A model generated the notes under the pieces. The model had not been told where the DNA came from, made no database searches, and worked only from the letters and a program-made list of their open reading frames with translations. A stretch of DNA of 64,000 bases from Aedes albopictus (lineage: Eukaryota; Arthropoda; Insecta; Diptera; Culicidae). Each line of letters opens with the position of its first letter. The first letter of the stretch is position 1. Positions 1 through 10,799 of this stretch are shown here, piece by piece. The position numbers and the translations under genes are program-made. The stretch spans positions 429,585,265 through 429,649,264 of the forward strand of contig NC_085138.1 of the NCBI RefSeq assembly GCF_035046485.1. Reading direction: 5' to 3'.

Positions 1-1520
1 AAGAACCAAAAGAATCAGAAGAACAATAAGAATGTTTGTTTGGCGTGCTATACTAGTGTTTGTAACGCCGTGCATTAAGTCATTAAATACACTGGGTCAA
101 ATATTTGACTAAATGATCTAAAGGCATGAACTAAAGAGTAAACATCTGTTTGACCCAAATGAAAATTCTTCCGAGTAATTTTCTTCAAAGATTGGAAACC
201 TGATTTCATTGAACGAAACCTTTCACTCACGCTATAATGTTTTAACATCAATTTCCGCCGTAATCCCACTCAAACTCAAGTCCCACTGTTCACTGTGTCC
301 CTGTATTTTGATTCATTCAACAAACTTGCCCATCATGAATTGAAATAACACGACTGACTGCCATCGTATTTCTTTGTTCAAGCATAAAATTCGCTCAACG
401 AGCCGTGGAGAAAATCTTTTACGAAAACAAACCGGTGATTGCGGATAATTCATTGTTTCGTCAGATCAAGTTGATGGATAAACACACCAGGAGCAGTGGC
501 TTTGGCCACGTCAGCAAGTGCTGTTACGAAGTCAAACTTTTCGCCACTGAAAAAATATTTCCATCAATTGACTTTGGAAAGTAATTTTCGATCGAATTAA
601 TTTTGAATTTTGTTCCCACGCTTGGAGGTGTTGTTCAATCAGGTGTAGAGAAATTGTGTGCTAACCGTAGACAGCCATTTTCGTAAGAGTCAGGACAGAA
701 ACGCAAAAATAACTCCCAAGCTAAGGAATTCCTTCATCCAAAACATATCGCCGACACATCCCACAACTGCTCAAGAAAACAGCGTTTATTAATTTGCTGA
801 TGAACAAAACTTTTCTCGTTAGTAGCATTATAAACAAAAACGTGCACAGAATGGTACTAGCGCAGGGAACGCAATGATGATAATCCTATGGTTGCGAACA
901 ACACACTCGTCTGCCGTGTCAGACTTGGCCGACTTGGCATGCAATGGAGGGCAGTTGTGTTGAGATTCGTACTTTTCCGGTGGATGCTTTGTTTCTGAGT
1001 GCTAAAGACGAACGTTTCCGGGGGGAAAGATCCTAACTTAATTATGAACAACAACAACACATTAACACATCATTCCATATGTGATGGACCCACGATACAG
1101 TTATAACGCTGGTTGTTACAGATTTTAACAGTTTTCTCATTGATAGCCGTTGCCAGTAGCATTGAATCAAAACGAAATTTTGAATTCAGCTCAATGGATC
1201 GATGAAAGAATACGAGTATATAGGTTCATTAAAATGCAAATCAAGAAGTGAGGAATGAGCATATTTTTAAGAATTGCAATCTACATAAAACTATTTCGCC
1301 ATCACCTTTATGACATTTGTTTGCAACTATAGCTGTTTCTGCTTCTGCTGAAAGAGAATTTCCATTTTTGTTTGCTACCTCAAAAGGGGGAGCAAGAGTC
1401 CCTCGGTTGCATTTCTTGTTAACAACTTCATTATCACTCCTTCCTTACGGCAAGCACAATACAGATATAGTCACCGAGCTAATAAAGTTTTACACTTATA
1501 TTTATTGTCTTTCAATGTAC
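1..1520. other. no gene recognised, AT-rich DNA
   Basis: I see only short frames without recognisable domains, no tandem repeat and no clear inverted repeat. Treated as intergenic or old repeat DNA. It forms the left flank of the LINE insertion that follows. Confidence 0.5.
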
Positions 1521-1869
1521 ATACATGGCCATATCAAAAGCCTCTTGTCAGGTGTAAACTGGCACCTTTCAGTTGAGAAACAAACATGTTTTCGCACAAG
1601 ATCTTATTGAAATGGCTCTGTCGTGTGGATTCAACCGTTCTTCTATTAGATCCCCATGGGATGGCGTTCTTCATTTGATTTCGTGAGAGTGTCAACAAAT
1701 AAGATCAATAGTCTAATTTAAATAAGTTGTAGCAAGTCTCATTTAATGGGAACACTGATCAAAATTCTTTTACCCATTGTAGATCAACAATGACACATTT
1801 TAAAAAGTATATGTCCCAATCATTACGGGAAACGGTGCCAAGATACGGATGCATTAGAAAATCGTATAG
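1521..1869. repeat. 349-bp direct repeat, left copy (target-site duplication of LINE)
   Basis: Base-for-base the same as 8672-9020 when read through. It starts atacatggcc and ends aaaatcgtatag. The two copies bracket the LINE at 1870-8671 exactly: the left copy stops where the LINE 5' end begins, and the right copy starts at the LINE's TGATACC tail. The simplest reading is one target sequence duplicated on insertion; at 349 bp that is extremely long. Confidence 0.85.
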
Positions 1870-1957
1870 TCGGCTTTTTCGGGCCCGTATGAAGTTGATC
1901 ACCAATATTAACTTCTTTTCCCGATCAGCCTAGATAGCTGTGTAGTGTCGGTAGCGG

Positions 1958-2014
1958 TTAGTTCAACTGGCTAAGAATAGCACTACGGACCGCCTGTTCC
2001 AGTGGTAGGAATCC
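1958..2014 (+). promoter_or_regulatory. possible tRNA-type pol III A and B boxes in the LINE 5' UTR
   Basis: TTAGTTCAACTGG (1958-1970) fits a pol III A box, and GGTAGGAATCC (2004-2014) matches the B-box consensus GGTTCGANTCC at most positions. The spacing is typical of type 2 promoters. I cannot fold the stretch into a full tRNA. It may be chance or a relic of a tRNA-derived 5' end. Confidence 0.25.
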
Positions 2015-5000
2015 ACTAATCAGGTGACCCCTAATTCATGGTGTTATGCGGCTTTACGCTTACCGTGCCTAGGAATGAATGGCTAGGGGGGTCTAATAAA
2101 AACCTAACCGCAAACGGAGCCTGTGGAGTACCAGGGCACCCTCCACAGTATTTGCCCTTACTGTGCTAACCGGAGCAATAGCGCGGTGGACCTTGTGTTT
2201 CTCCGAGACAATCAGCTGCCCTTCTTCAATCTCATACTTGAGGCTGAATAAGGGCGGGATTATGAAGATGTTATTAATTAGTTTAAATTTTCACCTATAT
2301 GGTTTCGCATTATGCGTTTTACACAGTGTATTCTGTGCATCCTCGCCTTTGGCGCACTCAAATCGATACCGATCTGGCTTTATTGTTGCTGTTCTTTTTT
2401 GTGCTGTGATTGTTAAGAGTTTAATCTTGCCTAGTTTGGGTAGTGGCTACAGTTAGGATAGCTCAGATCAATTTTCAGCACAAAAGAACAGCAACGATCA
2501 ATCTTTGTAGACTTATGCAAAATGGTACAGCCCAAGTGGCGTTAGTCCAAGAACCTTACTTTCGTAAGGGGAATTTCTATTTAGGAAACCTTGTGAATCC
2601 GGTGTTTGCTACTTTCAGTAAAAATGAAATGGCAAACTCACGTGTCATGCCTCGAGCATGTGTGCTTGTCAACAACGCAATCGTTGCTACACTCATCTCT
2701 GAACTAACTACCAGAGATGTATGTGCTATCACAATAGATGTATCTGTTGGAAACCTCAACAGGAAATACGTTTATTGTTCGGTTTATTTACCGCATGATG
2801 AACCATCCCCTACGGATGCTTTCAAGCAAGTCATTGCATACTGCACTTCAAAAGGCCTTCCGCTAATTGTTGGTAGTGATGCTAATGCTCACCATATAAT
2901 CTGGGGCAGCTCAGACATCAATTTGAGAGGCTCCAGTTTGATGGAATACTTGAGTAGTACAGATCTTGGATTACTTAACATAGGCAACCGCCCAACCTTC
3001 ATGGTATCTGGTAGAGAGGAAGTGTTAGACATAACGCTTTGCTCTAGCAGAATTAGTCATGAGCTGACCAATTGGCATGTGTCAGATGAAGAATCTTTAT
3101 CTGACCATCGTTACATCTTGTTTGAACATGTGAATGTTACTTCGCAAACTTTGCGTTTCAGGAATCCCCGGTCAACCAACTGGGATCTCTTTACCGATTT
3201 GGTTGCAGCCAAATTTCATGGATACTCATCATCAATTGACACTCCAAGTGATTTAGATGATGCCGTTGATACTACAACGGCCTTCATCATGGAAGCTTTT
3301 GAAGAAGCCTGCCCTCTGCGGTCTGTGAAGACCACAAGAGGAACCCCTTGGTGGAATTCCGATCTGGCGAAGCTCAGGAAACAATGTAGAAAGAGTTGGA
3401 ACAGACGACGTTCGGCTGGATCGGAGGCTTTCAGGTCGGCTCGCAAGGCCTACCAGAAAGCTCTTCGGTCTGCTGAACGATCAGGCTGGAAAAACCTTTG
3501 TACAAATGTTTCCAGTCTGAGTGAAGCCAGTCGATTGAACAAAATCCTTGCAAAATCTAAGGATTTTCAAGTGAACGAACTTCGTTTGCCAAATGGTGAT
3601 TTCACTTCCTCTGATGAGGAAGTTTTAGAATGTTTATTCAGTACACACTTCCCCGGATGTGTGGATATTACATCTTCGGATGAACCTGATGTCTTTTCTT
3701 GTAGTTATGATTCTTTAGCTTCGGCTCGGAGTATCATAACTTTAGAATCTATTGAATGGGCACTTAATAGCTTTGCTCCTTTCAAATCTCCTGGGGCAGA
3801 TGGGATTTATCCTATTTTGCTTCAGAAGGGATTTGATCATTTCAAACATGTTTTGAAACAACTACTTGTTTGCAGTTTTGCTACAGGGTATATTCCCAAA
3901 TCCTGGCGGGATATTACTGTGAAGTTTATTCCGAAAGTGGGTCGCGCGTCGTATGAAGAAGCAAAGAGCTTCAGACCTATCAGTTTGACCTCTTTTCTTC
4001 TGAAATGCTTAGAACGCTTAGTCGATCATCACATCCGTGATGTTCATCTGGCCAATGTGCCTCTTCATGTGAACCAACATGCTTACCAATCTGGAAAGTC
4101 CACTGTGACTCTTTTACACAAAGTTGTTTACGATATCGAGAAGGCATTCGCTCAAAAGCAATCCTGCTTGGGTGTTTTCTTAGATATCGAGGGTGCCTTT
4201 GACAACGTGCCTTTCGATGCCATATTGGAAGCCGCACGGGGTCATGGTATATCTCCAATGATTTCCAATTGGATTCACCAAATGCTCAAAAACCGACATC
4301 TCTTCTCGACATTGCGTCAAGCGGCGATTAGGAAATTGAGTGTTTGTGGATGCCCCCAAGGGGGAGTCTTATCACCACTTTTATGGAATCTCGTAGCAGA
4401 TACGCTATTGAGGCAACTCAATAATAGCGGTTTTCCTACTTATGGTTTTGCCGACGACTACCTAACATTGTTAGTCGGTATGTGCATCAGCACCCTTTTC
4501 GACCTGATGCAAAACGCTCTTCAGGTAGTTGAGGGTTGGTGTCGCCAATATGGCCTTTCGGTAAATCCGAGTAAAACATCTATTGTTCTTTTCACGGAAA
4601 AGCGAAACCGTAATGGTGTTCGAACTTTACGTCTCTTTGATTCTGAAATCAATGTGACTGAACAGGTAAAGTACGTTGGAGTCATTCTTGATTCCAAGCT
4701 TTCCTGGACACCTCATGTTGAGTTCAGAATCAAGAAAGCTTGTATGGCCTTCGGGCAGTGCCGGCGAACCTTTGGTACAACTTGGGGTCTAAAACCCAAG
4801 TATATCAAATGGATCTACACAACTGTTGTTCGGCCAATATTGGCCTATGGATGTCTTGTGTGGTGGTAAAAGGGCGAAGTGAGAACGGTCCAATCAAAGT
4901 TAGGCCATCTCCAAAGGATGTGCTTAATGGCGATGTCTGGAGCGTTCTCTTCAACTCCCACGGCAGCGCTCGAAGTTCTCTTTGACGTTGCTCCACTACA

Positions 5001-5245
5001 CATTCATCTCAAACAAGAAGCACTTTCTTGCACTTACCGCCTATGGGTACTCGGTTTACTAGAGGAAACTCCTGTGAACCGCAGTTCAACACACACCTCG
5101 TTGTTTCCACTTTTGGTGAATTGGGACAAAGTTGTCCTTGCTCCAAGTGATCTTACAATTGCTTGTAATTTTCCATATAGGACATTTTCCACGAAATTCC
5201 CTTCCCGGGAAGAGTGGACATCTGGTTATCTGGAGGGAAGTATTT

Positions 5246-5566
5246 CAGACGGCATCGTATGTTATACTGATGGCTCCCTTCTCGAAGGTCGAGCAGGTGC
5301 TGGTGTTTATTCTCGTGAGCTAAGGCTGTATCAGTTTTATTCACTTGGCAGACACTACACCGTTTTTCAGGCCGAAATCTTTGCTCTTATGTGCGGAGTG
5401 CAATCAGCACTTCAGCAGCACGTAATGGGCAAAGTAATATACTTCTGTTCAGATAGCCAGGCTGCTATTAAAGCACTTGCTTCGGCGAACTCCAGGTCGA
5501 AGATAGTTATCGCTTGTCGAACTCAAATTGAGGAGCTGAATTCAGCAAACGCTGTTCACCTTGTAT
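5246..5566. repeat. 321-bp direct repeat, left copy (target-site duplication of inner element)
   Basis: Same sequence as 7529-7849, covering the RNase H-coding region of the LINE. The left copy ends ...caccttgtat at the tail of the antisense insert; the right copy starts where that insert's 5' end stops. No mismatch was seen. Confidence 0.85.
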
Positions 5567-7528
5567 CAGGTATCAGATATACGGCTCAAGCGGCACGTTC
5601 TCCTCCATATGGGAAATTTGTGCCTCGCCAATCATCACTTACCCAAGGGACAAGGATATAGAGGAAAAGGAAAATGAAGGACATGGAAAAAGGAGGGAAA
5701 TATACTAAAGGAAGAGGAGAAAGGGATGATAAAATTAATACAAGCACCTCCGAAGAGATGCTTGCATAATTAAGTAAGCAGCTATGCATGGTCAAAGGAA
5801 AATTCTAAATAGAATTTTCATGTTGATCATACATAACACTTAAATGAACATATTTCTGCACCCCCGAAAAGATACTGAAATCGATTCAACAGAAACAACT
5901 TCTGTTCTTATGGGATGAAAAAGTTTACACAACACTGAGAAAGAGCAGAAGCTGACCTTTTCATATGATATGGCTAATTCTATCCTATGTAAGTTCCTCA
6001 GAATTGTGAAATTCTTTAGAACAGGTACAAACATCTTAACGTTGTTCGTAAAAAACTCCTCATTTATGCAAAAAGCTAAAGTTTTCCTGCTTAATCCAGA
6101 GAAAAATACGATCCAGTTGCGATCTTAAACCTATCTCAGAGTGAAACGTTCAACTGTGAAGCTTTGCAGTTAACATTTTTCTGGATACAAAGGCTTACGG
6201 CTGTGCTGGCCATTAAGCTCTCAAAAGAAAAACAAAAAAAAACATTTATTTTTTCTTTTCGTGGATTGACTTTGCACCGAATAATTTCGAGTCAACATAT
6301 TGGGATTCTCTAACAGCACGTCCAGTTAATGCTTTAGCAGAAGACCCCGAATGCTACCAAAATCAATTCAAATGCGTAGCCAAAAATAAAAGCTCTTGCT
6401 GCTAAACAACAGGAACTAAAAAAAAAAGAGAATAAAATATATGCTCTTGATAGCCCAATAATGTTTGCTAATCATTCAACACAAAATTTGCTGAGGTATT
6501 AGGTAAACCGAAAGCAGGAGAGTCATTACAAATCATGAACATCTTGCAAAAGATACATTGATAACATCTGCTGCACGTTTCCATACATCAGAATGATACC
6601 CCATATCATGCATAGATGATAATTTGCAACACACTAATAATCATCGGTGATGATGATATGAGAGGCAACACAAGCAATCATCTTGACTCTCATGCAGTCA
6701 CTCACCGATGTACTCGGCTATCACTCCCAGCAATAGCGGAACATATGTGTTCAAAAGTAAAACACAAATCAAAACAGTGTACATTGAACGCAGACACACG
6801 TGTTCCGTGAGTTGCATTCGTATACAGCTATTGTATGTTGCTTTACCCATCACACTTCAAACTAAAATCAAAAAGCAGTAGGGGTAATAAATCAGTACGA
6901 ACAGAAAACTGTTTGTATTGCGATTATAGATCAAAGCAACAATGTATACACATTTGCGATAACTTGGCAATGAATCTTTCAACTACCATCCACCACAGGC
7001 ATACGCATTGTGCTTTGAACTAATAGTGTCGGTATTCCCAATAGGGTAACACAATTCTAATGTGCATTTATCAATACGGTGGTATGCGCATACTGATAAA
7101 TACAATTAGATACATCTGATTACCGCTGCAATCGAAAACATACGTACTTCAGAACAGAGTGAAGTCGCAGTTTTGGATTGTTCTGCCTGTTGGTTCAGTA
7201 CTCACCATAACACTCGATAAACACTATCAACGTATTAGAATGAGTAGGGTTCATACACATAGTGACACAGAATCCCCTTATGTATGTGCAAACACAAGAC
7301 ATCCAACCAAATCGATTATGGTCTGAAAATATCAGAAATATAATTAATAATATTTCCGTTCACATGAGGTTTAAGCACTGAACTCCACTTTCTTCACATG
7401 TAATTTATACTTATCTCATGAATTAGTCGCTATGAGCGCTGTTTATCACGAAAACACTTAAATAATGACACATTAAATGCGCCATCGTGAAGGCGTCCAC
7501 TACCCAACGAACACCACACACCACACTC
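5567..7528 (-). mobile_element. antisense non-coding retroelement sharing the LINE's 3' tail
   Basis: About 1.96 kb inserted antisense into the RNase H region. Its 3' end (plus-strand 5567-5720) reads as TGATACC repeats preceded by a stretch whose complement matches the host LINE's 3' UTR (the GGAGGAGAACGTGCC and GCACAAATTTCCC blocks, then a C/T-rich stretch). The remaining ~1.8 kb does not match the LINE and has no long frame. It looks like a non-autonomous partner mobilised by the LINE machinery through the shared 3' end, as SINEs use LINE tails. A 5'-chimeric LINE copy is the alternative. It carries 321-bp target duplications. Confidence 0.7.
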
Positions 7529-7849
7529 CAGACGGCATCGTATGTTATACTGATGGCTCCCTTCTCGAAGGTCGAGCAGGTGCTGGTGTTTATTCTCGTG
7601 AGCTAAGGCTGTATCAGTTTTATTCACTTGGCAGACACTACACCGTTTTTCAGGCCGAAATCTTTGCTCTTATGTGCGGAGTGCAATCAGCACTTCAGCA
7701 GCACGTAATGGGCAAAGTAATATACTTCTGTTCAGATAGCCAGGCTGCTATTAAAGCACTTGCTTCGGCGAACTCCAGGTCGAAGATAGTTATCGCTTGT
7801 CGAACTCAAATTGAGGAGCTGAATTCAGCAAACGCTGTTCACCTTGTAT
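7529..7849. repeat. 321-bp direct repeat, right copy
   Basis: Second copy of 5246-5566. From here the RNase H frame continues uninterrupted into the LINE C-terminus at 8370, which confirms that the insert plus one repeat is extra material. Confidence 0.85.
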
Positions 7850-8388
7850 GGGTACCTGGCCATTCTTCCATCGCTGGAAATGAATTGGCTGATGAGTTAG
7901 CTCGCACTGGAGCATCACATGACTTCATTGGCCCTAAGCCAGCTATTCCGGTATCCAAGTGTTGGGTGAAGCTTCAGATTGACACCTGGGCTGCCACTCA
8001 GCACAAACAATACTGGAATAGTTTGGAGTCATGTCGTCAAACAAAATTGTATTGTACTGAGCCATCTCTAGGGGTGGCAAAGTATCTAACAAATCTGTCA
8101 AAGCAGAATTGCAGCATGCTGGTCAAAGCATTGACTGGCCACTGCCGACTCAGTTATCACATGGCGAATATTCAGCAAGCTGATTCATTTGCATGTGATA
8201 GCTGTGAATCCGATTATGGAACTTCGTATCATTTAATATGTAACTGTCCAGCTTTTGCGCAATTGCGTTTCCGAGTACTCGGGAAACACTTATTAAGTGA
8301 AACTGACTTCAGAAACCTGAATCTTCAGGATGTTCTGTTGTTCTTGACCCGCTGTGGTAAAGAGCTATAGGCTCTCTTTACGCTTTAT

Positions 8389-8502
8389 GCATTATCACAG
8401 TGCCCTTCTCAGGGCGCTGTTCGAACCCATTGTGGCACGCTTATGCGTTGTTACAGTGTCCTTTTCAGGACGCTATGTGAACCCATTGTTGTACGCTTTT
8501 GC
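8389..8502 (+). repeat. 56-bp tandem repeat in the LINE 3' UTR (two copies)
   Basis: Units start at 8389 (gcattatcacagtgccc) and 8445 (gcgttgttacagtgtcc). Each holds a small stem, for example cccttctcagggcg. Possibly a structured 3' UTR signal for template recognition; that role is a guess. Confidence 0.6.
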
Positions 8503-8671
8503 GAGTATGACGATCCTATTCCTTTACCTGTCCTTTCCCATGTCCTATCCTTTTTCCTTCCCTTCTCCGTCAGGTAAATGATGAATAGGCTCGTGTTCAT
8601 GGCGATGGCACAAATTTCCCGAATGGAGGAGAACGTGCCTCTAGAGCCGACCTACTGATACCTGATACCTG

Positions 8672-9020
8672 ATACATGGCCATATCAAAAGCCTCTTGTC
8701 AGGTGTAAACTGGCACCTTTCAGTTGAGAAACAAACATGTTTTCGCACAAGATCTTATTGAAATGGCTCTGTCGTGTGGATTCAACCGTTCTTCTATTAG
8801 ATCCCCATGGGATGGCGTTCTTCATTTGATTTCGTGAGAGTGTCAACAAATAAGATCAATAGTCTAATTTAAATAAGTTGTAGCAAGTCTCATTTAATGG
8901 GAACACTGATCAAAATTCTTTTACCCATTGTAGATCAACAATGACACATTTTAAAAAGTATATGTCCCAATCATTACGGGAAACGGTGCCAAGATACGGA
9001 TGCATTAGAAAATCGTATAG
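8672..9020. repeat. 349-bp direct repeat, right copy
   Basis: Second copy of 1521-1869; it ends aaaatcgtatag, after which host sequence continues (aagcctggc). Confidence 0.85.
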
Positions 9021-9899
9021 AAGCCTGGCAGGTAAACTCATGAAAGTTGCAGTCTTTCATGTTTGTTCGTAACAGAAATTATATTATCTTTATTATAGAC
9101 ACTATTGATTCCATAGGCTCGCAGAAACATGGTTGAGCAATACGGTTTTAGGGTGTTTTGTCGTGAATATAGAGAGTACCGAGCGAATATGGCGTCACAC
9201 AATTCATTGTCGCTATTGAGCTCGTGACCATTTGGCTACACGAACTGACAGTCCGTTTGGCTACAGTTGTCTTCGCCTTCGCGAGTCTATGGTATCTATT
9301 GTGTCTATAATCTATATCTAACCAACGTGATTGAGGAACAAATGGAGACGCTTGGTTACTGATAAATATGCTAATCATGTCATGGTAAATGGTGTTATAC
9401 CCCACTATTAATTGCACACTTTTTTTTTAAAGAATCTGTGTGTAGAAGATACGAGGCAAATCCTTCAAACACGACTTGATCAACATTTATGCGACGAAAT
9501 CTATAAGTTAGACGACATGACGCGTTTAAGGATGTCTCGATAAAGTCTGCAGAAAGTGTCCAAAGCATGACGTGAAGTCATAGGTACTTATTGCTCGAAG
9601 GAACTTTTCTCCTTTTAGCACGGTTACTCCGGTACCATCCTGGGCCGTGACGACTGTCAACAAAAGAGGGAGGATACCTTTCGTGCGGTCATACGTCCGA
9701 CAGCCCACGACGAGCGTTACGTGATTGTTTATACCTAACTCCAACAATCCTTTTGTTATATTGTTTTTTTTTTTGCTCTTCCTAATAGGTATATGGAAAT
9801 GGACTATGTGGAATTTATATATTACTGTGCACTCACAATTTAAAGGAGAATTATCCGTAGAAATCACTCAAGTTGATGCGTCCCCGTACGTGTCAAAAG
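9021..9899. other. no gene recognised
   Basis: Only short frames. The longest minus-strand frame (9526-9867) shows no motif I recognise. A T-rich run lies near 9762. No inverted repeat detected. Confidence 0.4.
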
Positions 9900-9970
9900 G
9901 TTCCCACATCTTGCAGAATAATTGATGCAGTAGTTGTGCGGATACTACGGGGTCAGCTTTGAGCATCTGC
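9900..9970 (-). pseudogene. 71-bp fragment of an RTE-like LINE
   Basis: Nearly the same as 12561-12629 (the 'cacatcttgcagaataat...tactacggggtcagctttgagcatct' stretch), which is reverse transcriptase-coding on the minus strand in the larger copy. It stops exactly at the TTAA of the following MITE; no LINE sequence resumes beyond that. Confidence 0.65.
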
Positions 9971-10094
9971 TTAACCCTAAAAGGGATACCTGGGGTCCAT
10001 TGGACCCCAGGCGCCTCTCAGAGCTCGTCTTTGATGGAACACACTCAGCGAGGTGACGAAACTGAGGCCATGAAAGTATCCCTTTTAGGGTTAA
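9971..10094. mobile_element. 124-bp piggyBac-type MITE with TTAA target sites
   Basis: TTAA at 9971-9974 and 10091-10094 flank perfect 15-bp inverted termini CCCTAAAAGGGATAC. Inside lies a second hairpin, cctggggtcca/tggaccccagg, at 9988-10011. TTAA duplication and CCC... termini are the piggyBac hallmark. Far too short to code; mobilised in trans. Confidence 0.8.
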
Positions 10095-10207
10095 TATAGA
10101 CTGAAAGAGGCGTAAAACTAGCGAAATACTTGATGGTTAAGGTTCTCTTATGAACTTGATGGTTATTCTGTTATTCTTCTTCGAGAGCAAAAACATAAGA
10201 ACAATTT

Positions 10208-10799
10208 TCATTCTAGTTTTCTTTTTTGCGCTCCCAAACTTGTACAAGATTTTACGTTCGAGTTGAACATTTGAATTTTGGTGCGTCGACTAATCTGGTT
10301 GATTTTCCATACATTTCTTAAACTCGCAAAAGCAGCTCTCGCCTTCTTGATCCATGCACCTATGTCGATCTTGGTGCCACCATCGGCCGCCATTTGGCTA
10401 CCAAGATATTGGATGCTTTCAACATTCTCCACTGATTGCCCAGCTACCGTAAAGCTGGAAGGGTTGACCGTCTTTACATCTAACGATTTGGTCTTGTTGA
10501 CGTTGATGATAAGACCTGCCGCTGAGGAGCGATTGGCAAGATCATCGAGCTTGCTCCGCATATCAGAGCGCCGTTGAGCTAGGTGAACAACGTCATCAGC
10601 CACTACGAAATCATTCAGGTGCTCCATGGTAATGGGCTGCCACAGCAATCCACGATTTGGTTCACGGTAAAACGCACCTACCAGAATCTCTTCGATTACG
10701 ATGAGGAACAGTACATCCTTGCCTCACTTCAGCAACGACCCGGATGGAATCGGACAAAGCACCGTTGTGCAGTACTCTGCACGAAAATGCCCTGTACTG
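10208..10799 (-). pseudogene. RTE-like LINE reverse transcriptase, palm/thumb part
   Basis: Continuation of the minus-strand LINE at 12160-14100, cut off by a DNA-element insertion. Visible are FSCRVLHNG followed by a degraded RQGC (VRQGCT) and then the catalytic ADD box (VADDVVHLAQ). Next comes NVNKTKSLD, an IQYLGSQMAADGG stretch and a K/R-rich thumb (RRTKIQMFNSNVKS), all in the order expected of RTE-like reverse transcriptases. Frameshifts separate the pieces, and the C-terminal end is lost at about 10208. Removing the insert restores continuity between the two parts at the codon level. A dead copy; I am fairly sure of the family group, less of the clade. Confidence 0.7.

Larger units (their letters stand above)
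2443..8370 (+). pseudogene. LINE polyprotein: endonuclease, reverse transcriptase, RNase H (split and interrupted)
   Basis: Coding parts are 2443-5566 and 7850-8370, separated by the antisense insert and duplicate. The N-terminal ~230 residues are an exonuclease/endonuclease/phosphatase-type nuclease (start around AQINFQHKR, then VQEPYF, VGSDANAHH and LSDHRYILF motifs), which nicks target DNA. The reverse transcriptase follows, with LDIEGAFDNV, a CPQGGVLSPLLWNL motif and the catalytic FADD box near residue 670. RNase H has YTDGS, an E in AEIFALMCG and DSQAA; its last part (WVPGHSSIAGNELAD) lies beyond the insert. A Cys/His cluster (CDSCESDYGTSYHLICNCP) sits near the C-terminus. One in-frame TAA at 4867-4869 breaks the frame after LVWW; reading resumes in the same frame. 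The open frame begins at GTG with no upstream ATG since the TAA at 2422-2424, so the true start is unclear. The original frame is otherwise intact, so decay is recent. Confidence 0.85.
1870..8671 (+). mobile_element. nearly full-length RNase H-bearing non-LTR retrotransposon (I-group, LOA/Lian-like)
   Basis: Order seen: 5' UTR of about 570 bp, one long coding region with endonuclease, reverse transcriptase and RNase H, a 3' UTR with a 56-bp tandem repeat, and a 3' end of short TGATACC repeats instead of poly(A). Removing the nested antisense insert and its 321-bp duplication leaves about 4.5 kb, a normal size for such elements. A single-ORF layout with RNase H and no gag-like ORF resembles the LOA clade (for example Lian of Aedes aegypti), but the clade is my inference. 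The flanking 349-bp direct repeats are identical, so the insertion is recent. Confidence 0.8.

Noticed and set aside
9526..9867. Minus-strand 113-codon frame as a gene
   Set aside because: No motif recognised; the start lies in an A/T-rich run and the composition is unremarkable.
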